64,000 bases of DNA, taken from Clostridium amylolyticum (GTDB lineage Bacteria; Bacillota; Clostridia; Clostridiales; Clostridiaceae). Positions 17,212 to 25,601 of this stretch are shown one piece after another (position 1 is the first letter of the stretch; each line of letters begins with the position of its first letter). The notes beneath the pieces were generated by a model. It was not told where the DNA came from, did no database searches, and saw only the letters and a list, made by a program, of their open reading frames with translations. The stretch spans positions 1-64,000 of the forward strand of contig NZ_FQZO01000008.1 in the NCBI RefSeq assembly GCF_900142075.1, in the 5' to 3' direction. Made by a program: the position numbers and the translations under genes.

Positions 17212-18472
17212 ATTCCCTATCTCCTTCATTTCGATTGTTATTTGAAAAGCATTTATCCATTCTATTAAGTAGCGTTTCCTTATCAAAGTTCTTTTGATAA
17301 TATTCCACAGCATTTTGAGCCATATCTTTATGCTTCTCGACCGACATGCTAACTAACTTTTTAATGTTATCAGCCAGTCCTTTCGCATCACCAGCATCAC
17401 TACATACGCCTGCATCAGCCTTATTAATTACATCTTGAATTTCTCCATCAGCAGAAACAATAACTGGCACTCCACAAGCTAAACATGATTGAGTTTTTGC
17501 AGGAAGTGTTATTGAGAAAACTTTGCTTTTAGATAAACTTATTAAAGTCGCATCACTAACAGCCATAAATTCTGGAATGCGTGTAGCTGGTTGCTTATCA
17601 ATAAAATTGAAGTAGTCTGTAACTTGACTTTCTTCAACATTGGACTTAAGTGTTTCTTTAAATCGTCCATCTCCAACGATATTAAATCTTACTTTTGTAT
17701 TAGTCTCTTTAAGGATCTTTGCTGCTTCAGGAAGCACATCCAAACCTTGAGCAAATCCAATATTTCCGGCAAAGATAATATTGAACATATCGTCTTGTGG
17801 AATCTCAGGGATGTTTGTATTATTTCTATCGACCGGCTTGTAGTAATCTTCTGCGTATTGGGGCCAGAATTCCAACTTCTCTCTTTTTGTTCCCCGATCT
17901 ATAATTGCTTGTATAAAGCTTTCGGATGATGTAAAGATTCTATCGCATCGTTTATAAATATAATCAACCATGACACCAATAGAATTTAGGATTCTCTTGT
18001 TAGTAATTCCTGCAACTATTTCAACATTCTCAGGCCACAAATCCGTAACATACAGGTAACAAGGAATCTTCCTCTTCTTTGCATACCAAACACCTGGAAG
18101 CGCCTGCGTCATTGGAGAAACTTCAAATATAAATACATAATCAGCTTTAATCTTAGTGAGGGCTTTCCATAAGAACCCTGACACAACGAATGAAAGATAA
18201 TTAAGTGCTAGCATAATTCCATTATTACCTCTTGGAATGAGAGGAATTCTTATAATATCCATGCCGTTATAGATTTCTTTTCTTTTCTTGAATAGTCCAT
18301 ACCCATCATAATATTTGCCTTGAGGGTAGTTTGGAATGCCTGTAACTACCGTTACTTTGTATCCTCTTTTCACCCATTCTGTACAAATATCATTGATACG
18401 AAACTGTTCAGGGTAGAAATATTGTGTAATAACCAGGATGTGTTTTTTCAATTTTTTATCCACCATTTCCAC
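17204..18472 (-). CDS. WbuB-like family 4 glycosyltransferase
   Basis: A 422-residue GT-B enzyme. The N-terminal HILVITQYFYPEQFRINDI and the segment YVTDLWPENVEIVAG near residue 142 are characteristic of WbuB/WbvB-neighbour transferases, which add L-FucNAc-type sugars in O-antigen clusters. The nucleotide-binding C-terminal domain carries SLACGVPVIVSADGE near residue 335. The start is GTG at 18472, overlapping the upstream stop by one base (TAGTG); ATG at 18466 is an alternative. Location directly upstream of the FnlA gene supports transfer of the L-HexNAc product, as second sugar after the initiating residue. Confidence 0.83.
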   Translation of the reverse strand: MEMVDKKLKKHILVITQYFYPEQFRINDICTEWVKRGYKVTVVTGIPNYPQGKYYDGYGLFKKRKEIYNGMDIIRIPLIPRGNNGIMLALNYLSFVVSGFLWKALTKIKADYVFIFEVSPMTQALPGVWYAKKRKIPCYLYVTDLWPENVEIVAGITNKRILNSIGVMVDYIYKRCDRIFTSSESFIQAIIDRGTKREKLEFWPQYAEDYYKPVDRNNTNIPEIPQDDMFNIIFAGNIGFAQGLDVLPEAAKILKETNTKVRFNIVGDGRFKETLKSNVEESQVTDYFNFIDKQPATRIPEFMAVSDATLISLSKSKVFSITLPAKTQSCLACGVPVIVSADGEIQDVINKADAGVCSDAGDAKGLADNIKKLVSMSVEKHKDMAQNAVEYYQKNFDKETLLNRMDKCFSNNNRNEGDREYV

Positions 18473-19335
18473 TAACTTTCTGTTTTAATTATCGATTCTC
18501 TTAAGTTCCTAATTCTATACTCTTCTTTATATTCACTCATACTTTTCTCATAAACCAAATTTCCAAATGCCTTATTAACCGTACCAACAAAATTACCCGT
18601 TAATTTTAACATTGGATTAAATACTCTTGTAAATACTAGCCTCTTTTCATGTGCTTCAGCTATAAGCTTCACCAGCTCACTAGTTCCAACAAACTCTCTA
18701 TTCTGTGGAAAAAACATACCTCTTTCTTCATTATCAATCATCAATCTAATAAACTCACAAAGATTATCTATATGAAGCATACTTCTTTCATTCTTAACAT
18801 CAGGAAATATGGGCAACTTCTGAGCCATCTTAGCAAGCTTAGTATAATTTCCTTTAGAATCTTTTCCAAAAATCATGGGAGGTCTTATAACAACTACATT
18901 AAAGCTATCATCTTGAAGTGGAAGAATTCCTTCTTCAGCTTGCAACTTACTTTTCCCATAAAAATTACTTGGTTTTGGAATAGTATTTTTATCTATAACT
19001 CTTTTATGATTAATATGGCTACTATCTCCATAAACAATAATGCTACTCATAAAAATAAACTGCTTAACTCCATCTGACTTTGCTTTCTTAGCAGTTTCTA
19101 CAGCGAGATCTCGATTAACCTTATAATATAAATCCTCTAATTTAGGATCCGCTGAAACATGAGCTATTCCAGCTACATGAAACACCACATCATAATCAGA
19201 AAAATCCTTTCCTTTCCATGTCCCATCTATCATATCTACAGTGTCCACTTTATAGTCTAAAGGCCACTGCTGTAACCACTTTTCCAAGCTAGTACCTATA
19301 TAACTATTAGCACCTGTTATCAATATTTTTTTCAT
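18472..19335 (-). CDS. NDP-4-keto-HexNAc reductase (CapN/WbpV-like SDR)
   Basis: A 287-residue extended SDR. Rossmann motif ILITGANSYIGTSLE, active-site SSIIVYG near residue 96, and catalytic Tyr-Lys in NFYGKSKLQAE near residue 127. Genes of this type next to a polyprenyl-phosphate sugar transferase and a CapD-type dehydratase reduce UDP-4-keto-6-deoxy-HexNAc to UDP-D-FucNAc or UDP-D-QuiNAc. Here all three are adjacent, which is the S. aureus CapD/CapN/CapM arrangement. It overlaps the transferase upstream by 4 bp and the WbuB-like gene downstream by 1 bp. Product stereochemistry at C4 is not readable. Confidence 0.82.
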   Translation of the reverse strand: MKKILITGANSYIGTSLEKWLQQWPLDYKVDTVDMIDGTWKGKDFSDYDVVFHVAGIAHVSADPKLEDLYYKVNRDLAVETAKKAKSDGVKQFIFMSSIIVYGDSSHINHKRVIDKNTIPKPSNFYGKSKLQAEEGILPLQDDSFNVVVIRPPMIFGKDSKGNYTKLAKMAQKLPIFPDVKNERSMLHIDNLCEFIRLMIDNEERGMFFPQNREFVGTSELVKLIAEAHEKRLVFTRVFNPMLKLTGNFVGTVNKAFGNLVYEKSMSEYKEEYRIRNLRESIIKTES

Positions 19336-19970
19336 CCTGAAATTTTCTCCTTGCTAAAAGCATTTACTTGATCATTTAAACTTCCAGTTCCACCTTCCAA
19401 AACTCCGTCATGCTTTACTACAGAAATAATAGTTCCAAAGAAGCATTTAATATCAAATAAAAAACACATATTCTTTACATATTCCCCATCCAGCTTCGCC
19501 TTAATTTCAATAGGTAATTCATCCCTACCATTTATTTGTGCCCATCCTGTAAGTCCTGGTTTTATATTATTAGCACCATACTTGTCCCTTTCACCTATTA
19601 AATCATACTGATTATAAAGAGCAGGACGAGGACCTATAATACTCATATTCCCCATTAGAATGTTTATTATTTGTGGTAGTTCATCTAAACTAGTTTTTCT
19701 CAAGAACTTTCCCACTGAAGTTATGTATTGCTCAGGATTTTTAAGCAAGTGTGTAGGCATATCTTTGGGTGTATCTATTCTCATAGTTCTAAACTTTAAT
19801 ATATTAAAATGTGTTTTGTTCTTACCAACTCTCATCTGCTTAAAAAGCACTGGCCCCTTAGTGTCCAGTTTTATTGCTATAATTAATATAAGAAATAGTG
19901 GAGATAAAATAATAAGTCCAAAAATTGATAATATCAAATCAATAATCCTCTTAATTTTTAAATAGATCAT
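19332..19970 (-). CDS. Initiating undecaprenyl-phosphate sugar phosphotransferase (short form)
   Basis: A 212-residue monotopic PHPT enzyme consisting only of the catalytic domain. One N-terminal hydrophobic helix (RIIDLILSIFGLIILSPLFL) is followed by the KFRTM motif near 64, the RKTSLDELPQ motif near 93 with its catalytic Asp-Glu, and IIGPRPA near 114. It would load the first HexNAc-1-phosphate onto undecaprenyl phosphate, like PglC or CapM; the adjacent CapD/CapN pair points to a D-FucNAc-type donor. GGGAG lies 7 nt before the ATG. A second, longer transferase of this class is at 54.9-56.3 kb, so two lipid-linked glycans can be started independently. Confidence 0.9.
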   Translation of the reverse strand: MIYLKIKRIIDLILSIFGLIILSPLFLILIIAIKLDTKGPVLFKQMRVGKNKTHFNILKFRTMRIDTPKDMPTHLLKNPEQYITSVGKFLRKTSLDELPQIINILMGNMSIIGPRPALYNQYDLIGERDKYGANNIKPGLTGWAQINGRDELPIEIKAKLDGEYVKNMCFLFDIKCFFGTIISVVKHDGVLEGGTGSLNDQVNAFSKEKISG

Positions 19971-19992
19971 AACAACACTCCCACGCCATATT

Positions 19993-20033
19993 TAAATCTT
20001 TATGAAAATAATTTTCTTAGAAAATAAAGATTT
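19993..20033. other. Intra-operon hairpin between capD-like and transferase genes
   Basis: Arms AAATCTTTAT (19993-20002) and ATAAAGATTT (20024-20033) pair perfectly and enclose a smaller inverted repeat GAAAAT/ATTTTC. No clear U-run follows on the minus strand, so it may be an mRNA processing or attenuation site rather than a terminator. Confidence 0.45.
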
Positions 20034-20053
20034 ATATGCTAATTATAATTATT

Positions 20054-21970
20054 CTAACTACCACTATTATTCATAACAATTTCTTGAAAAACACTTAATT
20101 CTTCAGTCATTTCCTTATTAGTGATGTCATTACCTTCTGTGGTTTTATATGTAGGTACAACCTCTTGAATTTTTCTCACTAACAAATCATTTTTCCCAAA
20201 TTTTATTAAATCCATAATTGCAAAAATCTGAGACTTTACAACGCTTAAGTCAAAATTGCCAGGCTTACCTATAAATATCTTATCATGGTCAGTATTCTGA
20301 AGGCCTTCTTCATCCATAAGCAGCTCTTCATAAAGCTTTTCTCCTGGTCTCAAACCTGTTACTTCAATCTTTATATCCACATTTGGTTCAAAGCCTGAGA
20401 GCCTTATTAAATGCTCTGCCAAGTCATATATTTTAACTGGACTTCCCATGTCTAGTACGAATATTTCTCCACCCTTAGCAAAAGCTCCTGCCTGAAGTAC
20501 TAACTGTGCTGCTTCTGGAATTAGCATAAAGAACCTTGTAATTTCTTTGTGGGTTACTGTAACTGGTCCACCCTCTTCTATTTGCTTTTTAAATAGTGGA
20601 ATTACAGAACCATTACTTCCTAGTACATTTCCAAATCTTACTGCTACAAACTCTGTTTTACTTTTTGCGTCTATGGCTTGTATTACCATTTCACACATTC
20701 TTTTAGACGCTCCCATTACATTGGTGGGGTTTACAGCTTTATCTGTAGATATTAATACAAACCTATTTGCACCATATTTATCTGCACATTCTGCAGTATT
20801 CAAGGTTCCCATCACATTGTTTTTAATAGCTTCTTCTGGGTTAAATTCCATAAGAGGCACATGTTTATGGGCTGCTGCATGAAATACTACATGAGGTCTG
20901 TATTCATCAAATACCTTTTCCAACCTTCTTTTATCTCTCACAGAGGCTATTAGTACCTTTAAATTTAAACTAGGGTATTTTCTTATAAGTTCATTTTGTA
21001 GGTCATAAGCATTGTTTTCGTATATATCTAATATAATAAGTTCTTTTGGCTTATAATTAACAATCTGCCTACACAGCTCTGACCCTATAGAGCCCCCTCC
21101 TCCTGTTACCAGCACTGTCTTTCCAGTAATATAATCTGAAATTCCTTTATTATCAAGCTTTATGGGTTCTCTTCCTAACAAATCTTTTACATCTACATTT
21201 CTCATTTTGCTTAAAGAAACCGTATTATCTAAAAGCTCATATACTCCTGGAATTATCTTTGTCTTACATCTGGTTTCGTTACATAACTTTACTAACTCTT
21301 TTCTTTCCTTCACAGGTAATGAAGGTATGGCTATAATTATAAGGTCTATAGCATATCTATCTACCATGTCCTTAATGGAATTCCTATCTCCCATTACTCT
21401 TATGTTTCTTATTATTTTGCCAATCTTATTCTTATCATCATCGATAAATCCTATTGCTTCATATTTCATTTCGGGATGAGTATATATTTCCTTTACTATG
21501 CTGAGACCAGCCATCCCAGCCCCTACCACTAGTACTCTTTTAAATCCACTTTTGTCTATTTTCCTAAACATTAAGGTTGCTCTTCTATAAATTCTAAAAA
21601 GCATTCTAAATCCTAAAGTAAATATAATGATAAATACACCAGCTAATATTATTACAGAAAAGGGTAATCTATCATCAAAAAAAGAGCTTGCAATAAGTAT
21701 AATAGAATTAGCTAAAAGGTTACTAACCCCTCCTATCATAAACTCATCGATACTTGCAAGACTCCACAGGCTGCTGTAGAGGTTAAAGAAATAAAATATT
21801 AATAAATATACTGCTGTTATAGGCAAAAATGCCCTTTTATAGTGTTCAATATATAGTGTAGGAATATCAGTATAGAATCTAAAAAATAATGCCATTAGAA
21901 AACTACAATTTATAAAAACTATGTCATAAATTGCCAAAATAAATTTTCTATGCTTTGCAAATATCTTCAT
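20054..21970 (-). CDS. Membrane UDP-GlcNAc 4,6-dehydratase (CapD/PglF/WbpM family)
   Basis: A 638-residue enzyme. Four or so N-terminal membrane helices (residues 10-110) are followed by a CoA-binding-like Rossmann domain (VLVVGAGMAGLSIV near 146) and the catalytic SDR domain with VTGGGGSIGSELCRQI near 290, FHAAAHKHVPLME near 370 and STDKAVNPTNVMGASKRM near 410. It makes UDP-2-acetamido-2,6-dideoxy-4-keto-D-hexose at the membrane, the substrate of the CapN-like reductase two genes on. It is the first gene of the 7.6-22 kb transcription unit, with GGAGGAGG before its ATG. Confidence 0.92.
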   Translation of the reverse strand: MKIFAKHRKFILAIYDIVFINCSFLMALFFRFYTDIPTLYIEHYKRAFLPITAVYLLIFYFFNLYSSLWSLASIDEFMIGGVSNLLANSIILIASSFFDDRLPFSVIILAGVFIIIFTLGFRMLFRIYRRATLMFRKIDKSGFKRVLVVGAGMAGLSIVKEIYTHPEMKYEAIGFIDDDKNKIGKIIRNIRVMGDRNSIKDMVDRYAIDLIIIAIPSLPVKERKELVKLCNETRCKTKIIPGVYELLDNTVSLSKMRNVDVKDLLGREPIKLDNKGISDYITGKTVLVTGGGGSIGSELCRQIVNYKPKELIILDIYENNAYDLQNELIRKYPSLNLKVLIASVRDKRRLEKVFDEYRPHVVFHAAAHKHVPLMEFNPEEAIKNNVMGTLNTAECADKYGANRFVLISTDKAVNPTNVMGASKRMCEMVIQAIDAKSKTEFVAVRFGNVLGSNGSVIPLFKKQIEEGGPVTVTHKEITRFFMLIPEAAQLVLQAGAFAKGGEIFVLDMGSPVKIYDLAEHLIRLSGFEPNVDIKIEVTGLRPGEKLYEELLMDEEGLQNTDHDKIFIGKPGNFDLSVVKSQIFAIMDLIKFGKNDLLVRKIQEVVPTYKTTEGNDITNKEMTEELSVFQEIVMNNSGS

Positions 21971-22413
21971 TTAACCTCCTCCTTTGATTAAAAACTCAAA
22001 TTTTTTATAACTTAAAACACATTTGCACCCTTTTTAAAAATTTACGTATAAATAAATACTATCATTTTATTAACATCATGTCCATTTTTAGACACTTGAT
22101 ATATGATGATTACTGCATAAAAATCCAAAATACCTTATCTTTTTATGTTTTTTTAAATTAAAATGATTTTCTTACTAAAATCCTATTAAAAACGAAGTTT
22201 TATAAGATTATACTAATATATCAAATTATATGTTTCAACCGACATTTTATACCAAAATTTTTAAATAAAAATATTGTTTATTTAATAATTATACATTAAT
22301 GTGTACTTAAGTACACATTAATGTATAATATAATTTATAATAGATTTTATTGAAGATACTTATGAAGAAAATATTAAAAGTGGAAAGTTCTTTATAGAAA
22401 CATTACATTGTAA
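21971..22413. other. AT-rich intergenic region upstream of the capsule operon
   Basis: About 440 bp with no credible gene. It should hold the promoter for the 20-22 kb operon, reading left. TATAAT-like hexamers on the minus strand near 22207-22230 lack a well-spaced -35, so I do not assign one. A 42-bp perfect palindrome lies at 22288-22329. Confidence 0.6.
22288..22329. repeat. 42-bp perfect palindrome
   Basis: A perfect dyad without spacer, centred between 22308 and 22309; the core is GTGTACTTAAGTACAC. All 21 base pairs match by direct reading. It lies between the start of the capsule operon (minus) and the LCP remnant (plus). It has no T-run that would make it an ordinary terminator. It could be an operator, a cruciform-forming site or a scar. 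Confidence 0.9.
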
Positions 22414-22674
22414 TTGTGTATTCTCAGCCCTTTAGATTATAGTAGAACATGGGAATCTAGTAAGAGAGATTATGAAGGACAGAAAGATAAAGAGCCATAT
22501 TTAATGAAGTGTCTAAAAAGTAACGATACTCTATCTGTAGAAAACTTAAAGTTTACCAAAAAGAGATTTCCTCAGGATGGCTTCTGCCAAGGGAAAATGA
22601 TAAATGGCATTTATTACTTAACCTTTAATAAAGAAGAAACTATAAAACAGATGAAAGACTATATATTTAATTAA
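22414..22674 (+). pseudogene. LCP (LytR-CpsA-Psr) C-terminal remnant
   Basis: An 86-codon open stretch whose protein matches only the end of LCP proteins. DYSRTWESSKRDYEGQKDK corresponds to AYSRIRSTSGGDFERTDRQ in the intact neighbour at 24.4 kb, and KKRFPQDGFCQGKMINGIYYL with the following helix corresponds to its last 40 residues. The catalytic core is absent, and about 60 residues between the two matching pieces are shortened. The first ATG is not in an LCP-like position and has no good ribosome site. It is best read as a decayed paralogue, ending 1 bp before a terminator hairpin. Confidence 0.8.
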
Positions 22675-22717
22675 AAAGGTTACTTTAGAAGGATCTTTTC
22701 CCTTTAAAGTAACCTTT
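22675..22717. terminator. Hairpin after the LCP remnant
   Basis: A 13-bp perfect stem, AAAGGTTACTTTA (22675-22687) with TAAAGTAACCTTT (22705-22717). It directly follows the stop of the LCP remnant, so it probably was that gene's terminator. It may also work on the minus strand for the YihY gene, where the A-run at 22673-22677 reads as T. Confidence 0.7.
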
Positions 22718-22794
22718 AATAAATTTATTCAACAGTCAGCTTCATAAAGTATTATCATTATGTTGATATTTTTTTCAATCAATCTACAGTTAAA

Positions 22795-23643
22795 TTATAT
22801 TTCTTTATTATGCTTAGCCAATATAGCATTTACCTCTCCACCGATTAAAACAATCATAGAGCTTAAGTAAAGCCAAGTGAGTAATATGATTATAGCCCCT
22901 AGGCTTCCATAGAACCGCGAATAATTAGCAAAATTATTCACATAATAGGAAAAACCTAAAGAAGTTATTAACCACCCTAAAGTAGCCACCACTGCTCCTG
23001 GCATAACCTCCATCCATCCAAGTCTTTTTGATGGAGCAAAATGATACAGGGCAGCAAAGGTTAAGGTTATAAACAATATAATAAGAGTAAACCTTAATAA
23101 CTGCCAAAGTACCACCACAAAATTATCAAAGGGCAGGTATTGCATTATTATCTTTTTTATTACATCTCCCAGTACAAAGAAAAAAAGTGCCACAAGTATC
23201 ATTAAAGCTAAACCTAAAGTAGAAAATATAGATATAACTATAAGCTTAAAAAACCCTCTTCTCTCATCTTCATTATAAGCCTTATTAAGCCCTCTAATCA
23301 CTGCAGCTACTCCCCTGGAAGCACTCCAAACAGCAAATAGCAGAGAAGCAGGAAGTAATGCAGTCCCTTTTCCTTCTAACACTTCAATTACTGTATGTTT
23401 AACCAATTCATAAGCGCTATCTGGTAATACACTATTAATATAAGATAACACAGAATCACTGCTTAAAGAACTTCTTCCTATTAAAGTCATTAAAAATATA
23501 AGAAAGGGGAAAAATGCCACGATTAAGCTATATGCAAGCTGAGATGAAAGCATAAATATATCATCATCATTAATCTTCTTTATTAAAAGAATGACAAACC
23601 TAGGGAAACTCATGGCTCCCTTTTTTTGCTGCTCTTTTTTCAT
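22795..23643 (-). CDS. YihY/BrkB-family inner membrane protein
   Basis: A 282-residue protein with about six membrane helices. Family hallmarks are AYSLIVAFFPFLIFLMTLIG near residue 32, WSASRGVAAVIRGLNKAY near residue 105, and WMEVMPGAVVATLGWLITS near residue 210. The family was once called ribonuclease BN, but its members are membrane proteins of unclear, possibly transport, function. GGGAATGATATT precedes the ATG. It sits 43 bp after the sigma-factor gene in the same direction and may share its transcript. Confidence 0.9.
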   Translation of the reverse strand: MKKEQQKKGAMSFPRFVILLIKKINDDDIFMLSSQLAYSLIVAFFPFLIFLMTLIGRSSLSSDSVLSYINSVLPDSAYELVKHTVIEVLEGKGTALLPASLLFAVWSASRGVAAVIRGLNKAYNEDERRGFFKLIVISIFSTLGLALMILVALFFFVLGDVIKKIIMQYLPFDNFVVVLWQLLRFTLIILFITLTFAALYHFAPSKRLGWMEVMPGAVVATLGWLITSLGFSYYVNNFANYSRFYGSLGAIIILLTWLYLSSMIVLIGGEVNAILAKHNKEI

Positions 23644-23686
23644 ATAATATCATTCCCTTCGGTAATTATGTTAGGGACTAATATTA

Positions 23687-24241
23687 TTATACTATATATT
23701 CCCTTAATTTATTAATTAAAGAATTTTTAAGTTTGTAAACCTTATTATAATCCATGCTCTTTGCCTTAGCATATTCTGTGAGACCCCCGTGGTATTTATA
23801 GAAAGCATAATGCAAAAGCTCTTTTTCCTCAGGGGTTAAACTTTCTATGGCTTCTCTTAGCTTTTTCTTCAATTCACTATTTACTACATAATTCTCCAGG
23901 TTAAAATCCATAGGAATATGATCTTCTAATTCAAAACCATCCTCCTGTAATTCATTAAGACTTTTAACGTAGTTTTCCTTAACCTTGCCTCTAACCAAAT
24001 ACTTGTAATTATTTTCAACAGTATTTTTAACATAAGCTGTGAAACTTGTATTCTTATTAGAATCAAACTTTTGCACAGCTTTTAATATACTCTCCGCTCC
24101 TATTTGTATAAGATCTTCCTCCTCATAGCCAGCTATATAAACCTTATGACTTGCTTTGTATATCAGTGGCATAAACTTTTTAATAATCTCTTCCTGAGCA
24201 GCTTTATCCCCTTGGTTTGCCTTTTTTATAATCTCTTGCAT
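23687..24241 (-). CDS. Sigma-70 family RNA polymerase sigma factor
   Basis: A 184-residue, two-region sigma factor. Region 2 spans about residues 1-85: an N-terminal helix (IIKKANQGDKAAQEEIIKKF) followed by GYEEEDLIQIGAESILKAVQKFD, the core-binding region 2.2-like segment. Region 4 is about 130-180, with LTPEEKELLHYAFY and a C-terminal HTH. Regions 1 and 3 are missing, as in small alternative sigma factors of clostridia. No anti-sigma gene is adjacent; the next gene is YihY. Its targets are unknown, but the location between surface-glycan modules next to an LCP gene makes an envelope role worth testing. Its start is preceded by tandem repeats that multiply the ribosome site. Confidence 0.87.
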   Translation of the reverse strand: MQEIIKKANQGDKAAQEEIIKKFMPLIYKASHKVYIAGYEEEDLIQIGAESILKAVQKFDSNKNTSFTAYVKNTVENNYKYLVRGKVKENYVKSLNELQEDGFELEDHIPMDFNLENYVVNSELKKKLREAIESLTPEEKELLHYAFYKYHGGLTEYAKAKSMDYNKVYKLKNSLINKLREYIV

Positions 24242-24306
24242 ATTTTCTTACACCTATATATAATATTTTCTTACACCTCTATATAATATTTTCTTTCACC
24301 GCTAAT
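24242..24306 (-). repeat. 23-bp tandem repeats carrying Shine-Dalgarno sequences
   Basis: Two full copies (24242-24264 and 24265-24287) and one partial, divergent copy (24288-24306) directly upstream of the sigma-factor ATG. On the minus strand each contains AGGTGTAAGAAAATAT or a close variant. The copy adjacent to the gene supplies the true ribosome site followed by ATG; the others lead to ATT. The leader therefore has up to three stacked ribosome-binding sequences. Confidence 0.85.
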
Positions 24307-24404
24307 GAATAATAACTTCAGCATCTTTAAATAACTTTAATTATGGATGTAGATTTAGTATAATTATATTTAGCTTATGAATAATGAAGGTGAGATGAAT
24401 AAAT

Positions 24405-25421
24405 ATGAATAACAGTAGAAGAATGCGGAAAGAAAAAAAGAAATCTAAAAAATTAAAGATTATACTAATTACTATACTTTTTATAATCTTATTTCTATCA
24501 GGATTTGGATTGTTTTATGTATATAATACCCTAGGAAAGGTAGATAAAACTCCAATTTCTCAATCTAACTCAGATCTTGGTATTGGTAAAGATATTCTTG
24601 ACAAAACTGCAGACAAAGATAATATAATCAATATTGCACTATATGGTGTTGATAGCAGAAGTGAAAAGGATAGAGGAAGGTCTGATTCCATAATAGTTTT
24701 AACTGTGGACAAAAAACATAAAAAACTTAAAATGACCTCAATTATGAGAGATTCTTATGTTAATATAGATGGACATGGAAAAGATAAGATTAATCATGCC
24801 TATGCTTTTGGCGGTCCTCAACTTGCTATTAAAACATTAAATCAAAACTTTGGTTTAAATATAAAAGATTTTGTAACAGTGGACTTTGGTAATATGGAAG
24901 ATATAATCGATGCTATGGGTGGTATTATCTTAAAAATAAGAGACGATGAAGTTAAATATGTAAATGCTAGCGTGGACGAACAATCTGCACTTAGACATGT
25001 TAGTCCAAGGCACATAGCAGGTTCAGGTACCCAACAAGTTGATGGAATGCAGGCTTTAGCTTATTCTAGAATTAGGTCCACTTCTGGCGGAGATTTTGAA
25101 AGAACTGATAGGCAGAGAATTGTATTAGAAGCGCTTTTTAATAAAATTAAGAATGCTGGTTTAACTCAATATCCATCCATTGTAAATAAACTTTCTCCTT
25201 ATGTAACAACTAGCTTTTCTTCCACTGATATGCTTAAACTAGGAACTGATGTATTTACTTCAGGTATGTCTACTATTGAACAAGAAAGGTTCCCTCTAGA
25301 CGGTTACTCAAAGGGTGGTTTAATAAACAAAATATGGTATCTTCAGTATGATGAAGCAGCTACTAAAGAGCAAATTTATAAATATATATTTGAAGATATA
25401 AAACCAACTCAGAAAAAGTAA
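24405..25421 (+). CDS. LCP (LytR-CpsA-Psr) family glycan ligase
   Basis: A 338-residue membrane-anchored protein: basic cytoplasmic N-terminus, one membrane helix at about 19-42, then the extracellular LCP domain. Visible signatures are YGVDSRSEKDRGRSDSIIVLT near residue 90, SIMRDSYVNI near 115 and DKINHAYAFGG near 130, containing the Arg and Asp residues that bind polyprenyl pyrophosphate. LCP enzymes transfer lipid-linked glycans such as capsule or teichoic acid to peptidoglycan. AGGTGAG precedes the ATG. It is single in its plus-strand unit with a terminator at 25447-25480, and is paralogous to the gene at 56.6-57.7 kb. Confidence 0.92.
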   Translation: MNNSRRMRKEKKKSKKLKIILITILFIILFLSGFGLFYVYNTLGKVDKTPISQSNSDLGIGKDILDKTADKDNIINIALYGVDSRSEKDRGRSDSIIVLTVDKKHKKLKMTSIMRDSYVNIDGHGKDKINHAYAFGGPQLAIKTLNQNFGLNIKDFVTVDFGNMEDIIDAMGGIILKIRDDEVKYVNASVDEQSALRHVSPRHIAGSGTQQVDGMQALAYSRIRSTSGGDFERTDRQRIVLEALFNKIKNAGLTQYPSIVNKLSPYVTTSFSSTDMLKLGTDVFTSGMSTIEQERFPLDGYSKGGLINKIWYLQYDEAATKEQIYKYIFEDIKPTQKK

Positions 25422-25446
25422 TTACAAGTATTATATATTAAATAAT

Positions 25447-25480
25447 GGATATAAAGTGATTTAAAAATCATTTTATATCC
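25447..25480 (+). terminator. Terminator after the first LCP gene
   Basis: Stem GGATATAAA/TTTATATCC extended by GTGATTT/AATCAT-type pairs around a short A-loop. It begins 25 bp after the LCP stop and is followed by a T-containing stretch (CTTTAAAT). Confidence 0.65.
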
Positions 25481-25562
25481 CTTTAAATATCTTTAATCGT
25501 TAAGGATTAACTCAAGTTTTATTATTCTAATCCCTAATCCTTCTGTTACCACTATAAAAAAA

Positions 25563-25589
25563 CAGAGCTAAAAGTATATTTTAACTCTG
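25563..25589 (-). terminator. Terminator after the ChW glucosaminidase gene
   Basis: Read on the minus strand, CAGAG-A-TTAAAA-type arms (25579-25589 with 25563-25573) form a 10-bp stem with one mismatch, followed by seven T (25556-25562). It lies 12 bp past the stop of the 25602-27296 gene. Confidence 0.75.
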
Positions 25590-25601
25590 CTTAAAAATTT
25601 A

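Noticed and set aside
20547..20882. Plus-strand frame of 111 codons opposite the CapD-like gene, and many similar frames
   Set aside because: Lies entirely within a strongly supported minus-strand gene and has no motif; treated as a shadow.
21971..22287. Promoter for the capsule operon
   Set aside because: Several TATAAT-like hexamers occur, as expected in AT-rich DNA, but none has a -35 at 16-18 bp, so none was assigned.
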